Shown in pieces: positions 18,204 to 28,700 of a stretch of DNA of 64,000 nucleotides. The notes under the pieces are model-generated. The model did not search any database. It was not told the origin of the DNA and worked only from the letters and a program-made list of their open reading frames with translations. How positions within the stretch are numbered: the stretch's first letter is position 1; each line of letters begins with the position of its first letter. Made by a program: the position numbers and the translations under genes. This stretch comes from Streptomyces sp. NBC_01476 (GTDB taxonomy: Bacteria; Actinomycetota; Actinomycetes; Streptomycetales; Streptomycetaceae). The stretch covers positions 3,667,001 to 3,731,000 of the forward strand of contig NZ_CP109446.1 in NCBI RefSeq assembly GCF_036227265.1, written 5' to 3'.

Positions 18204-21200
18204 TGTCCGCCGCCACCCGCACCGCTCTGGCCTTCACCGCCGTCACCACGGTCGGCGGGCTGCTCCCCTCCGACATGCTGCTGCGCATCGCCGAGGCTCG
18301 GAACCTGCCGGGCACCAAGCCCGCCGACTACGGCCTGCCCGCGTCGGTGCCCGTACGGGACGAGGCCGAGCGCGCCTGGGAGTACCTGAAGCCGCTCTGG
18401 CGCGAGCTGCGCGCCGCCCTGCCCTCCGACCCCACGACCGGGGCGCCCGCCGCCGACCCCACCGGCAGGGCCGGCACCGACTGGCTCGCCCAGCTCTTCC
18501 GCAAGCTGGACTTCGGCGCGCTCACCGAGGTCGGCCCGGACGGCATCCCCGCCGACTCCGACGCGGACAATCGCTTCCCGGTCTCCCACCGCCACGGCCC
18601 GGCCCTCGTGCATCTCCTGCACTGGAACCAGGAACTCGACAAGCGCCCAGCCCCCGGTCAGCTCCCCGCGCAATCCATGCTCCAGGACTGCCTCAACCGC
18701 ACCGAGGCCCACCTGTGGGCGATGCTCACCAACGGCCGCCACCTGCGACTGCTGCGCGACTCCTCGTCCTTCGCCACGGCGGCCTACGTCGACTTCGACC
18801 TGGAAGCCATCTTCGACGGTGAGCTGTTCAGCGAGTTCGTACTGCTGTACTCCGTGCTGCACGCGTCCCGGTTCACCGTGCCGGAGGGCGCGGCGCCTTC
18901 GGGGTGCTGGCTGGAGAAGTGGCGTGCCGAGGCTGTCACTTCGGGCGCCCGCGCCCTGGACCAGCTGCGCTTGGGCGTGCAGAACGCCCTGACCACGCTC
19001 GGCACCGGTTTCCTGCGTCACCCGGACAACTCCCGGCTGCGCGAGGACATTGACCCGAAGGCCCTCCGGGACGCCCTGCTCCGCCTTGTCTACCGGCTGT
19101 TGTTCGTCTTCGTCGCGGAGGACCGCGAGGCACTGCTTGACCCAGGGGCCGGCGAGCGGCAGCGGGAGGCATACGAGCGGTACTTCTCCTCTGCGCGGCT
19201 GCGTGAGCGAGCCCGCCGACGTCAGGGCACGGCCCACGGTGACCAGTACGAGGCTTTGCGCATCGTTCTCGGCGCCCTAGGAGCCGAGGGTGGTCGCCCC
19301 GAACTGGGCCTGCCCGGCCTCGGCGGCCTGTTCTCCCCCACGGACGCCGACACGCCGCTCGACGGCCTGAAGCTGTCCAACGAGGCCCTGCTGACCGCCG
19401 TCCGCCACCTCGCCCAGGTGCGCGACCCGGGCGCCCGCCGCTGGCGCTCCGTCGACTACCGCCACCTGGACGCCGAGGAGCTGGGCTCGGTCTACGAGTC
19501 CCTGCTGGAGCTGGAGCCCAAGCACTCCGCGACGGACCGTAGCTTCGAACTCATCGAGGTCGCAGGCAACAGTCGCAAGACGACGGGCAGTTATTACACC
19601 CCGTCCTCGCTCATCGAGTGCCTGCTGGATACGACGCTCGACCCGGTGATAGACGACGCCGTGTCGCGCGCCGAAAAGCGCGCCGCCGAGGCCGGCCGTC
19701 CCGATCCGGCCGACGACATCGTCTCCGAACTGCTCTCCCTGACGGTCTGTGACCCGGCCTGCGGCTCGGGCCACTTCCTCGTTGCCTCAGCCCGCCGCAT
19801 CGCTAAGCGCGTGGCGTCAGTCCGCGAGCGCAACCCGGAGCCGACGGTTGACGCCGTGCGCCATGCCCTGCACGAAGTCGTCGCCCGATGCATCTACGGC
19901 GTGGACCTCAACCCAATGGCGGTGGACCTGGCGAAGGTCTCGCTGTGGCTGGAGGCCCTGGAGCCGGGCAAGGCACTGGGGTTCTTGGACGCGCACGTCA
20001 GGCACGGCAACGGTCTGATCGGCGCGACGCCGAAGCTGCTGGCCGAGGGCATCCCGGACGACGCGTTCAAGCCCATTGAGGGCGACGACAGGAAGTACGC
20101 GGCCGGGCTCGTCAAGCGCAACAAGGCCCAGCGGAGCGGCCACGACGAACTCACCTTCGACACGGACACTTTGCCTGGCAACGAACGATACGCCGCCGAA
20201 TTCGCACGTATCACCGCCGCCTCTGCTGACCTCCTGGAGCACGTGCGGGCTCAGGAGTCCGCGTACCTTGCCTACACGGAGTCCACGGCCTACGTCCAGG
20301 ACATGCACGCCGCCGACTCCTGGTGCGCAGCGTTCGTCTGGCCCAAGCACGACGGTGCCCCCGAGGCCCCGACGGACCAGGTCTTTCGCGCCCTGCGCAG
20401 CCGCAACCAGTCCGCTGTCCCGGACACCACCCACGCCGAAATCCTGCGCCTACGCGACCAATACCACTTCTTCCACTGGCATCTGGAGTTCCCAGAGGTC
20501 TTCTCGGTCCCGAAATCGGGTGCGGGTGTCGGCGTCCAGCCGGGCACGGGCTGGGCCGACGGGTTCGACGCGGTGGTGGGAAACCCGCCGTGGGAAAGGG
20601 TCAAGCTTCAGGAGCAGGAGTTCTTCGCGCAGCGAGCCCCGGAGATCGCCGGGGCCAAGAACGCGGCGGCCCGCAAGGCCCTGATCGCAGCCCTCCACCA
20701 GGACCGCGACCGCTCGCACCTCGTCACCGAGTTCGAGGACTCCAAACGTCGGGCTGAAGGGGAGAGCCATTTCTTGCGGGCCGGCAACCGCTTCCCCCTC
20801 ACTGGCCGCGGCGACATCAACACCTACGCGGTCTTCACCGAGACCGGCCGCACGCTGACAGGCCCCCGGGGACGGACGGGCGTGATCGTCCCGACCGGCA
20901 TCGCGACAGACGCGACGACGCAGTTCTTTTTCAAGGATCTGGTCACGAAGGGGCAACTGGCCGCACTGTACGACTTCGAGAACGAGGACAAAGTATTTCC
21001 CGAAGTACATAACCAACTGCGCTTCTGCCTCTTCATGCTGCGCGGACAGGGCGATATTGACGATCACGCCCAGATCGTCTTCAAGGTTCGTCGGACCGAA
21101 CAAATTCCCGAGCGTCGTTACCAGTTGACGTCGGCGGAGATTCTCCTTCTCAATCCCAACACCGGTACCTGTCCAGTGTTTAGCAGTCGCCGCGATGCGG

Positions 21201-22330
21201 AGATCACCCTCAGTATCTACCGCCGTATCCCCGTCCTCGTCGACGAGACAAAGACCACCGACGGCAACCCTTGGGGCATCTCGTTTATGCGCATGTTCGA
21301 CATGTCGAACGACTCCCAACTCTTCCGCCCCAACGCCCAGCGTGGCGAAACCTTCGACGACCTCCTCAAAGACGGCTGGCACCTCGACGGCAACCTGCTG
21401 GTGCGCGGCGAAGAGCGTCTGCTGCCACTCTATGAGGCGAAGATGCTCCACCACTACGACCACCACTTCTCGACCTACGAGGGCGCAACGGAGAAGCAGC
21501 TCAATAAGGGCACCCTTCCCCGCTTCACCCTCGACCGACACCAGGCACCCGATGCTGCTCCGCTCCCCCGCTACTGGGTCCCTGAACAGGACGTCGCCAC
21601 TGAGGAGTTCGACAAGAAAGGCGCAGAGTTCACGGTGTCGGGCGTGCGCAGCCGCTTGTCCGCCAAGGGATGGGACCGGGAATGGCTGATGGGGTGGCGG
21701 GACATCACGAACAAGAGCAATGAGCGAACGTTGATCACTGCCGCCGCGCCCGCTCACGGCTTCGGCCACCCCTTTCCTCTCGTACTCCTCGCCACGCCGA
21801 ATCACGCCCCGCTTCTCGCTGCCGTCTGGTCATCTATGGCCTGCGACTTCGCCGTCCGCCAGAAGATCGGCGGCACCCACCTAACGTACGGATATGTTGA
21901 GCAGCTCCCCATCCCCTTCCCCGACCAACTCACGCCTCATAACAACACAATTCTCCCCCGCCTTCTCGAACTCACCTACACCGCAAATGACATGGCCGCC
22001 TTTGCCCGCGACCTCGGTGACGCAGGATCCCCTTTCCGCTGGGATGAGCACCGTCGCTCCGTCATCCGTGCCGAGTTGGACGCACTCTTTTTCCACATCT
22101 ACGGAATCGACCGCACCGACGCCGCATACATCCTTGACACCTTCAACGTCACCCGCGACAACGACATCAAGGCCCATGGCACCTACCGCACCAAGGACCT
22201 AATCCTCGCCGAGTACGACCGCATGGCCGCTGCGGGGCTGACGCTGGAGAGCCCGCTCAGCGAAGGCGAGGGCGGGACCTACCGCTCCACCCTCACCCCG
22301 CCCCCCGGCCACGGGCCCCGCCACAGCTGA
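18203..22330 (+). CDS. drmMI: DrmMI-like adenine-specific DNA methylase (Eco57I type)
   Basis: This 1375-residue N6-adenine methylase has motif I DPACGSGHF at ~517-525, a motif II region with G-V-D-L-N-P-M-A-V-D-L-A-K, and the catalytic motif IV NPPW at ~794-797 inside DAVVGNPPWERVK. Its order and size are those of Eco57I-type class 1 DISARM methylases (DrmMI), which mark host DNA. A PglX-like origin is possible since the families are related, but the upstream neighbour is DrmD. The ATG overlaps the DrmD stop. A strong hairpin follows the stop, so this ends the operon. Confidence 0.82.
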   Translation: MSAATRTALAFTAVTTVGGLLPSDMLLRIAEARNLPGTKPADYGLPASVPVRDEAERAWEYLKPLWRELRAALPSDPTTGAPAADPTGRAGTDWLAQLFRKLDFGALTEVGPDGIPADSDADNRFPVSHRHGPALVHLLHWNQELDKRPAPGQLPAQSMLQDCLNRTEAHLWAMLTNGRHLRLLRDSSSFATAAYVDFDLEAIFDGELFSEFVLLYSVLHASRFTVPEGAAPSGCWLEKWRAEAVTSGARALDQLRLGVQNALTTLGTGFLRHPDNSRLREDIDPKALRDALLRLVYRLLFVFVAEDREALLDPGAGERQREAYERYFSSARLRERARRRQGTAHGDQYEALRIVLGALGAEGGRPELGLPGLGGLFSPTDADTPLDGLKLSNEALLTAVRHLAQVRDPGARRWRSVDYRHLDAEELGSVYESLLELEPKHSATDRSFELIEVAGNSRKTTGSYYTPSSLIECLLDTTLDPVIDDAVSRAEKRAAEAGRPDPADDIVSELLSLTVCDPACGSGHFLVASARRIAKRVASVRERNPEPTVDAVRHALHEVVARCIYGVDLNPMAVDLAKVSLWLEALEPGKALGFLDAHVRHGNGLIGATPKLLAEGIPDDAFKPIEGDDRKYAAGLVKRNKAQRSGHDELTFDTDTLPGNERYAAEFARITAASADLLEHVRAQESAYLAYTESTAYVQDMHAADSWCAAFVWPKHDGAPEAPTDQVFRALRSRNQSAVPDTTHAEILRLRDQYHFFHWHLEFPEVFSVPKSGAGVGVQPGTGWADGFDAVVGNPPWERVKLQEQEFFAQRAPEIAGAKNAAARKALIAALHQDRDRSHLVTEFEDSKRRAEGESHFLRAGNRFPLTGRGDINTYAVFTETGRTLTGPRGRTGVIVPTGIATDATTQFFFKDLVTKGQLAALYDFENEDKVFPEVHNQLRFCLFMLRGQGDIDDHAQIVFKVRRTEQIPERRYQLTSAEILLLNPNTGTCPVFSSRRDAEITLSIYRRIPVLVDETKTTDGNPWGISFMRMFDMSNDSQLFRPNAQRGETFDDLLKDGWHLDGNLLVRGEERLLPLYEAKMLHHYDHHFSTYEGATEKQLNKGTLPRFTLDRHQAPDAAPLPRYWVPEQDVATEEFDKKGAEFTVSGVRSRLSAKGWDREWLMGWRDITNKSNERTLITAAAPAHGFGHPFPLVLLATPNHAPLLAAVWSSMACDFAVRQKIGGTHLTYGYVEQLPIPFPDQLTPHNNTILPRLLELTYTANDMAAFARDLGDAGSPFRWDEHRRSVIRAELDALFFHIYGIDRTDAAYILDTFNVTRDNDIKAHGTYRTKDLILAEYDRMAAAGLTLESPLSEGEGGTYRSTLTPPPGHGPRHS

Positions 22331-22336
22331 CCCCTC

Positions 22337-22369
22337 CTCCGGGTGGCCGCAACTACCGGCCACCCGGAG
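22337..22369 (+). terminator. hairpin after the methylase gene
   Basis: A perfect 13-bp stem (CTCCGGGTGGCCG pairing with CGGCCACCCGGAG) with a 7-base loop starts 6 bases after the methylase stop. There is no T-run, as is usual in Streptomyces. It probably ends the kinase-helicase/DrmD/DrmMI transcript. Confidence 0.75.
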
Positions 22370-22479
22370 ATACCCGCGCAGTCGGCTTCGGACATCGGCC
22401 CCCGCACTGCGACTTCAGCCACTTGTCGGCTGGTCAGACATCGTGACCGCAGCGATCACCATCGAGATGGAGAACCTCA

Positions 22480-23493
22480 TTGAGCGCTCACGCCGACCCA
22501 CTCGTCGACGGTGAAACCCCGATGAGCGCGTACGAAGGGCAGGTATGGGACAAGCTCAACGAGCACTGGGAGCACCGCAACAACCCCCGTGGTCTCCCGA
22601 ACTGGGCGAGCGCCGCGCTCGGTCGCACCGGTGAGGTCGCGGGAAACGCCGTGAGACGGGTTACGGACGCTGTGCCAGAGGCAGTCACGGAACCGATACG
22701 TCGCGCAGGCGACGCGGTCGCCGACAAGGCCATGCGACCGGCGCTCGCGGCCGCGATAGCGTTGCTCGAGCTGGTCAACGACTGGGCCATGGAGCTCAAC
22801 GACCCGAAGAACGTCGAGAAGCTCTCCCGCAAGCGAGGTTTCGATCTCAACAGTTTCACGGAACTACGGCAGCAGGATCTCAAGGTCTGCGACCGGCTGC
22901 TGACCCGCAACACCCTTCGGTGGCGGACTGCCGGTGCGATCGAAGGTGGCGCCATGGGCCTGCTGGCTATGGTCCCCGTCGCCGGTATCCCCGTCGCGAT
23001 GACAGCAGACATCCTCGTCATCCAGGTCCTGAGCACGTCGATCGCAGCGCGCATCGCGTATTCCTACGGCTACGACGCCAAAGACCCCGATGAGCAGATC
23101 TTCATCCAACGCCTCGTACGCCGATCCTTCATGGCACAGGCAGCCAAAGCCAAGCCGTTGCATGAGGCCGCACGGGCGGCGGAGGCGGTCAAGGGACGCA
23201 TAAAGTGGTCGGCAAAGCTCCGCCAGGATCACCGCCTCCTGGCCGCCCTTGAGAAGTTGATGCAGCAGCTGGGCCCGGCCGGCTCCAGGGTGCCAGTCCA
23301 AAACGTCGCCAAGGTCGTGCCGTTCGTGGGTGTCCTCATCGGTGCCGGCATGAATTCCGCGATCCTCGGCAGGGTGGCCGCCGACGCCCAGCGGTACTGC
23401 CAGACCCGATTCCTGTGCGACAAGTACGGGCTGCGGCTGCCGGTCGCACTGGCGACCGACCAGGACGATGACCTCCAGACCGACACCACATAA
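22480..23493 (+). CDS. EcsC family protein
   Basis: The 337-residue protein has the EcsC-family layout: a helical N-terminus, a glycine-rich hydrophobic segment (GAMGLLAMVPVAGIPVAMTA, ~165-184), then D-I-L-V-I-Q-V-L, I-A-Y-S-Y-G-Y-D and, near the C-terminus, a second glycine-rich hydrophobic stretch (VVPFVGVLIGAGMNSAILG). EcsC proteins are peripheral or membrane-associated and poorly characterised; homologues recur next to conflict systems. The TTG at 22480 follows a GGAG; an ATG at 22522 is an alternative. It lies 150 bases past the methylase hairpin, so it may have its own promoter. Confidence 0.72.
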   Translation: MSAHADPLVDGETPMSAYEGQVWDKLNEHWEHRNNPRGLPNWASAALGRTGEVAGNAVRRVTDAVPEAVTEPIRRAGDAVADKAMRPALAAAIALLELVNDWAMELNDPKNVEKLSRKRGFDLNSFTELRQQDLKVCDRLLTRNTLRWRTAGAIEGGAMGLLAMVPVAGIPVAMTADILVIQVLSTSIAARIAYSYGYDAKDPDEQIFIQRLVRRSFMAQAAKAKPLHEAARAAEAVKGRIKWSAKLRQDHRLLAALEKLMQQLGPAGSRVPVQNVAKVVPFVGVLIGAGMNSAILGRVAADAQRYCQTRFLCDKYGLRLPVALATDQDDDLQTDTT

Positions 23494-23586
23494 GTGGTGG
23501 CCGTTGGGTCCACGATGCAGCCTCTGCGGGTCCCCGCTGGCGGGCAAGCACCCGCGCCCCGTCAGGGTCGTGCTTCGCTGTCCCGG

Positions 23587-23709
23587 TTAGACGTGCCGGC
23601 AGAGGGCCTGCCAGCGGATTTCGAGCTCCTTGTGGAGCTCGGCGACGTTGACGTCGGCCTGGGTGTCTGAGGTGACGTCAAGTCCAATTCCGCTCCGCCG
23701 AGGAGGCAT
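23587..23709 (-). CDS. possible 40-aa protein or gene fragment
   Basis: An ATG at 23709 opens a 40-codon frame ending L-D-V-T-S-D-T-Q-A-D-V-N-V-A-E-L-H-K-E-L and then E-I-R-W-Q-A-L-C-R-H-V. The composition is protein-like but no ribosome site is obvious and no family is recognised. It may be the tail of a decayed gene. The rest of 23494-23822 holds nothing I can support. Confidence 0.25.
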   Translation of the reverse strand: MPPRRSGIGLDVTSDTQADVNVAELHKELEIRWQALCRHV

Positions 23710-23822
23710 AGGTCAGCGCCGGCGCGCGGGTGTACCGCACGCCGCTTCGGACCCCGGCGACGGACGGCACACCCTGGGCTCCCCAACCGCGGGCGCAGAG
23801 GAAGACGACCCGGGCGGCGGGG

Positions 23823-24020
23823 CTAGGCGTTCGGTACGTCCTGTGCGGCGGCGAACGCCGTGAACGCGGACCATGCGGCGGGGTCGAACGTGAAGGCGGG
23901 ACCCTCAGGGTCCTTCGAATCCCGCACGTGGACGGCACCGGGGTACGCGGCGACCTCGACGCAGTTGCCACCCTCGCTGCCGCTGTAGCTGGACTTGAAC
24001 CACTTCAAGGACTCGGTCAT
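23823..24020 (-). CDS. DUF397 protein
   Basis: This 65-residue protein has the DUF397 pattern: L-K-W-F-K-S-S-Y-S-G near the start, G-G-N-C-V-E-V-A, V-H-V-R-D-S-K, and a C-terminal W-S-A-F. DUF397 genes in Streptomyces typically follow an XRE/DUF5753 regulator and may act as its partner; the family also includes small toxin-like members. Its start overlaps the XRE stop by four bases (ATGA), so the two are coupled. Confidence 0.9.
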   Translation of the reverse strand: MTESLKWFKSSYSGSEGGNCVEVAAYPGAVHVRDSKDPEGPAFTFDPAAWSAFTAFAAAQDVPNA

Positions 24021-24853
24021 TGCTCTCCTAGCAGCTGGTCCAACAGGCCCTTCGTCTCGACGGTGTTGAGGGCCTGCGTGCGCAGCATGGCATATTTCGC
24101 CGCCAGAATGCTGACCTCGTCCGGGTCGTGCACGAGGTGGCTGCCACGCTGCGTTTCAGCGTAGGCGAGGTGTTCGTGTTCCGGGGTTTCGAGGAGTACG
24201 TACGGTCCGTCGAGCGCCGCGTGAGCGGTCAGGCCGAGTGGCAGGATCTGGATGGTGGTGCCCGGCACATCCGCGCAGGCGCGTAGGTGGCGAAGCTGGC
24301 CTAAGTGAACCTCATCGCCGCCGAGTCGGTCACGGACGGTGGCCTCCGACAGGACAAAGCTGACGACGGGCGGCACCCTGCGCTGCAGTATCTCCTGCCG
24401 CTCCAACCGGACGGCGATCTGCAGAGCGATTTCGTCGGGGTCGAGGATCGGCACACGGCTGTCGAAAACCGCGCGCATGTATTCCTCGGTCTGCAGCAGG
24501 CCGGGCAACACCTGGTTCTCGAACGACGAGATGGCGATGGCGTCGCGCTCCAGGTCAACAAAGGCCAAGGCCCAGGCCGGGATCACGCTGTCGGCATCGG
24601 GTAGGTGCTCAACGCCGACCTCCAGCAAGCCGTTCGCGCCCAGCAGCATGTCGAACTGCCTGGCCAGGTCCGGCGTCAGCGGGCGACGGCCCTGCTCTAT
24701 GGACTCCAGCTTGGCCAGGCTGACAATGGCCGCCTCCGCCAACTGGGCCTGCGTGTATCCCTTCGCGACGCGGGCCCGGGCTAATTGCGCGCCCAGCGAC
24801 TCGAAAGGTGTCGGGCTCTTCTTCCTCGGCAGTCGCCGCCTCCGTGGTGCCAT
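24017..24853 (-). CDS. XRE-family regulator with DUF5753 domain
   Basis: In this 278-residue protein, residues ~18-75 form a Cro/CI-type helix-turn-helix (L-G-A-Q-L-A-R-A-R, then GYTQAQLAEAAIVSLAKLES, E-Q-G-R-R-P). Residues ~95-270 match the DUF5753 domain: V-L-P-G-L-L-Q-T-E-E-Y-M-R, a central LERQEILQRR, I-Q-I-L-P-L-G, and a late D-E-V-S-I-L-A. It is the middle member of the Streptomyces trio DUF397 / XRE / RsbW-like ATPase. A 29-base dyad in the divergent promoter is its likely binding site. Confidence 0.92.
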   Translation of the reverse strand: MAPRRRRLPRKKSPTPFESLGAQLARARVAKGYTQAQLAEAAIVSLAKLESIEQGRRPLTPDLARQFDMLLGANGLLEVGVEHLPDADSVIPAWALAFVDLERDAIAISSFENQVLPGLLQTEEYMRAVFDSRVPILDPDEIALQIAVRLERQEILQRRVPPVVSFVLSEATVRDRLGGDEVHLGQLRHLRACADVPGTTIQILPLGLTAHAALDGPYVLLETPEHEHLAYAETQRGSHLVHDPDEVSILAAKYAMLRTQALNTVETKGLLDQLLGEQ

Positions 24854-24894
24854 GGCTCTGGATTACCCCACTTCAACCCGTGCCGTATCGCTCC

Positions 24895-24923
24895 TTACCC
24901 GTACATCGACGATGTACGAGTAA
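24895..24923. promoter_or_regulatory. 29-base dyad between XRE and RsbW-like genes
   Basis: TTAC-c-CGTACATCG-a-CGATGTACG-a-GTAA is an inverted repeat with a perfect 9-bp inner arm, a single central A, and a matching TTAC/GTAA outer step. It is centred in the 113 bases between the two divergent starts. It is the natural candidate operator for the XRE regulator. Confidence 0.65.
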
Positions 24924-24966
24924 CGGGACTGGTATATCCCGATTACCCTGCGCGACGCTGGGGTTC

Positions 24967-25395
24967 ATGAACAAAGAGCCACAACAGGAAGCTCTCCGGG
25001 AGCGGTTCTACCGCCGGGAGCGACGTTCGGTGCCCGCCGCACGGGAGTTCGCGCGCGAGGCGCTGGTCGCGTGGGGGTACACGAGCCGGGCCGACGACGT
25101 GCTGCTGTCCGTCAGCGAGCTGACGACCAACGCGCTGCTGCACGGTGTGCCGCCCGGGCGCGGCTTCCTGCTCCAGCTGAGCCGCGACGTGGGCGGCGTG
25201 CTGCGCGTCGAGGTCCACGACAGCGGCGACGGCCGACCGCGAATGCCCACCCAGGCGGACGGCGAACAGGCCGCGGACCCGGACGAGATGGAGTCGGGTC
25301 GCGGTCTCTTCCTGGTCGATGCGCTCGCGGACAAGTGGGACGTCGGCGAGCGGATGCCCGGCAAGGTCGTCTGGTGCGAATTCGCCCCGCGCTGA
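24967..25395 (+). CDS. RsbW-like anti-sigma ATPase (HATPase_c_2)
   Basis: This 142-residue GHKL-type ATP-binding protein has an N-box ELTTNALLHG (~55-64), a G1 box V-H-D-S-G-D-G-R-P (~84-92) and a G2 box GRGLFLVDALADKWDV (~114-129). Such proteins bind or phosphorylate partner factors and are abundant in Streptomyces beside XRE/DUF397 pairs. The ATG at 24967 diverges from the XRE gene. Its downstream sequence and 3' end are mirrored by a decayed copy at about 29700-29860. Confidence 0.88.
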   Translation: MNKEPQQEALRERFYRRERRSVPAAREFAREALVAWGYTSRADDVLLSVSELTTNALLHGVPPGRGFLLQLSRDVGGVLRVEVHDSGDGRPRMPTQADGEQAADPDEMESGRGLFLVDALADKWDVGERMPGKVVWCEFAPR

Positions 25396-25479
25396 GCGCT
25401 GAGCGAACCTCGGCCCGGCAGCCCTTGGCCCCCAGCGCCCAGCGCCCACTTTGCGAACAGTCCGGACTCGACTCAGCCT

Positions 25480-25614
25480 TGGGCTCTCGACGGGCTCGCC
25501 GACAGCGCCGAGCTGATCGCCAGTGAACTCGTCACCAACACCGTGAAGGCAACCAGGACCCCGATGGCGAAGACGTCGTACGCGCGGTTTCCGGCCATCA
25601 CGCAAAGCCGATCT
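25480..25614 (+). pseudogene. RsbW-like N-terminal/N-box remnant
   Basis: In one frame this stretch reads L-D-G-L-A-D-S-A-E-L-I-A-S-E-L-V-T-N-T-V followed by K-A-T. That is the N-box helix of an RsbW-like ATPase (usual text E-L-V-x-N-A-V-x-H/K). There is no start, no G-boxes and no ribosome site, so only a fragment of a third family copy remains. The surrounding 25396-25763 is otherwise empty and must hold the nSTAND promoter. Confidence 0.45.
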
Positions 25615-25763
25615 TGTGCCCGTGTCGGCTCCCCCGGATGATGGCGATGGGTAGTCGTCCGGTGACCGGTCGATGCGCCGGGAAGCCATGGGCTGGGGGA
25701 GCCGGACATGCAAGGTGGTTGCAGGAGGGGCCGAAGGAGCAACAGCCGGGCGGGGGAAAACCC

Positions 25764-28700
25764 ATGAGGCGGCGCCGACCTTTGGAGCTGTCGCTCCAGA
25801 TCCTGCTTGTGCTGGTGGCGAGTCTGCTCGGCATCGTCACCAACTACGCGACCAACGTTCAGAGTGCACCACTGGCCCTCCACATCCTCCAGCGGGTCTC
25901 GGTGCCCGCTATCGGTCTGTTGATCGTCGCACTCGTCGTAGGACAGATTGCCGCCTACCGGCTGGAGAATCCGGCGCCGCCCCGGCCCGAGTGGGACCGC
26001 AGTCGCGTTCCCTATCCGGGGCTGGACGCGTTCACCGAGACCGAGGCCGCCGTCTTCTGCGGCCGGGACGCGCAGAGTGCCGAGCTGATTCGCCGGTTGC
26101 ACGAGCCGCCGAACCGGCCCACGGACCGGTTCGTGGCGCTGGTCGGGGCCTCCGGCAGTGGCAAGTCGTCCCTGGTACGGGCAGGCGTGATGCCGCGCCT
26201 GCGGGACCGGCGCTGGACCCTGCTTCCCCCTTTTACACCCGGCTCCAGCCCCATGGGAGCCCTGGCCGCCTCGCTGGCGGAAGCCGGAGGCGGGCGTGAG
26301 CCCGCCGCAGCGGTCCTGCGCCGGATGCGGCAAGAGCCCAGAGCCCTCGCAAGGGAGCTGGAGAACATCCGCCGCAACAGCAGGTTCCGCCGGATGCTTC
26401 TCGTGGTGGACCAGCTCGAGGAGATCGTCTCCCTTGCCGGCGAACATGAGCGGACGCTGTTCCTGGAGGCAGTCCGTGAGGCCCTCGCCCGGGACCCCAG
26501 GCTGTCGGTGCTTTCCACGGTCCGCATCGACTTCCTGCGCGAACTGCTGGACACCGGGCAGGCCGACCTCTTCCAGAATCCGGTGGCCATCGGCGCGATC
26601 GCACGGCCACAACTGGCCCTGGTGGTCGAATCGCCCGGTGCGCTGGTGGGCATGGCCTTCGCACCCGGAGTGGTCGAGGTGATCGTCGAGGACGTCGGTA
26701 CCAGCGATGCTCTGCCATTGCTCGCCTATCTGCTCCAGGAGTTGTACTTCGCCGCCGGCCCCGGGGAGACAGTCACCGAGGAGCTGTACCGAAGTCTCGG
26801 CGGAGTAGCGGGGGCACTGGCCCGACAGGCCGACAACGCGGTGGCCGGGCTGCAGGGCACCGACCGTATCGAGACGGTGCTGCGCGTCCTGGTCAAGTTC
26901 GTCACGATCGACGGACAGGAGGCCGCCCGTCGCCGCGTGCCGATCGCCGAACTGACCGCAGCGGAACGCCGCGTCGTCGATGCCTTCGTCGACGCCCGAC
27001 TGCTGGTGTCGGGTGCGTCCGGCGACGATCCCGCGACGGGCACGGCCTCTGCCCAGGTCGCCCACGAAGCGCTCTTCCGCCAGTGGCCACCGCTGCGCCA
27101 GGAAGTCGAAACCCGGGCCGAGCAACTGCGGGAGCGCGCCGAACTGGAGCGGTGGGCGGCCGACTGGCAGCGGTCTGGACGCAGCGCCGACTACCTCGTC
27201 ACCGGTGAACGGCTCGTTCTCGCCCGACGGTGGCTGGCCGGCCTGGAGGAATCGGGGCAGGCCTCAGAGGCCGTCCGAGCACTCGTGAGCACCTCCCGCA
27301 GCCGGGACCTGGCCTTCCTGCGGAGAGTCTCGGACGGTATCGGCCGGCATGTCCTCGGCAACGCCGAACAGTACCCGGAGCTGTCGATCCTGCTGTCGCT
27401 GGCCGCACTCGGGGAGTGCTCCGAGACACCCGCCGCTCAGCGGGCGTTGATGGCCGCGCTGGCCTTCAGCCACCTGCGGACCAACCTGACCGGGCACACG
27501 GACACGGTACGCAAGGTGGCCTGGTCACCCGACGGCAGCCGTGTGGCGACCGCCTCAAGGGACGGCACGGCCCGGATTTTCGACGCCGCCTCCGGCCGGG
27601 CTCTCGCCGCGTTCTCCACAGGCGGATGCATGGTCGAGGGCGTGGCCTGGTCACCCGACTCCGGCCGCGTCGTCACCGCCTCCCGGGACCTGGTGCTCCG
27701 TGTCTGGGACGTGGCGACGGGTGAGGTGGTCCGGATGCTCACCGGTGCGACCGACATCGGACGCCAGGTGGCCTGGTCACCCGACGGGCGGCTGGTCGCG
27801 GGAACATCGAGGGACCAAGTCGTGCGGATCTGGGACGCCGAAACGGGCGACCTGGTACACGAGCTGCGCGGCCACCAGGACGATGTCTGGGGTGTCGGCT
27901 GGTCCCCCGACGGCTCCCGGCTGGCCACGGCATCCCACGACCGGACGGCGATCGTCTGGGACCCCGGTACCGGCACGGCCACCGCCACCGTTCGCGGCCA
28001 CAACGACTTCGTCGAGGGACTGGCCTGGTCACCCGACGGTCGCGGCCTCGCCACATCCTCGGGCGACCACACCATCCGGATCTCCGATCCGGAGACCGGG
28101 CAACTGCGGCTGCTCATCCGCGGCCACACCGACTATGTCTGGAACCTCACTTGGTCGCCCGACGGCCGGATGCTCGCCTCGGCCTCCTCGGACCGCACGG
28201 CCCGGATCTTCGACACGCAGGACGCCAAGCCGATCGCCGTGCTACGCGGCCACACCGATACGGTGTGGGATGTGGCATGGTCCCCGGACGGTGCCGGGAT
28301 CGCCACAGGCTCCGCCGACGGCACCGCCCGGATCTGGGACGTCCGGCCCAGGGGGGCGGAAGACGTGCTCCTGGCCGGGCACCGGCAGCCGGTCAATCAA
28401 GCAGCCTGGTCGTCCGACGAACAGCGTGTCGGTACGGCGTCCGACGACGGGACGGTGCGGCTGTGGGAGACCTCCAGCGGCCTCCCGGCCGACCAGGCGG
28501 TCGAGCACCGGGACCGCGTGTGGTCCGTGGCGTGGTCGCCTGTGGACGGTCGGCTCGCCACCGGTTCCGGCGACCGGACTGCCCGGATCGTCGAGAACGG
28601 CCGGTTCAAGGTGCTCGACCATCACGGCGCCGTCGTCGAGGCCGTGACTTGGTCACCTGATGGCAGCCGCGTCGCCACCGGCGGCCACGACGCCGTGTTG

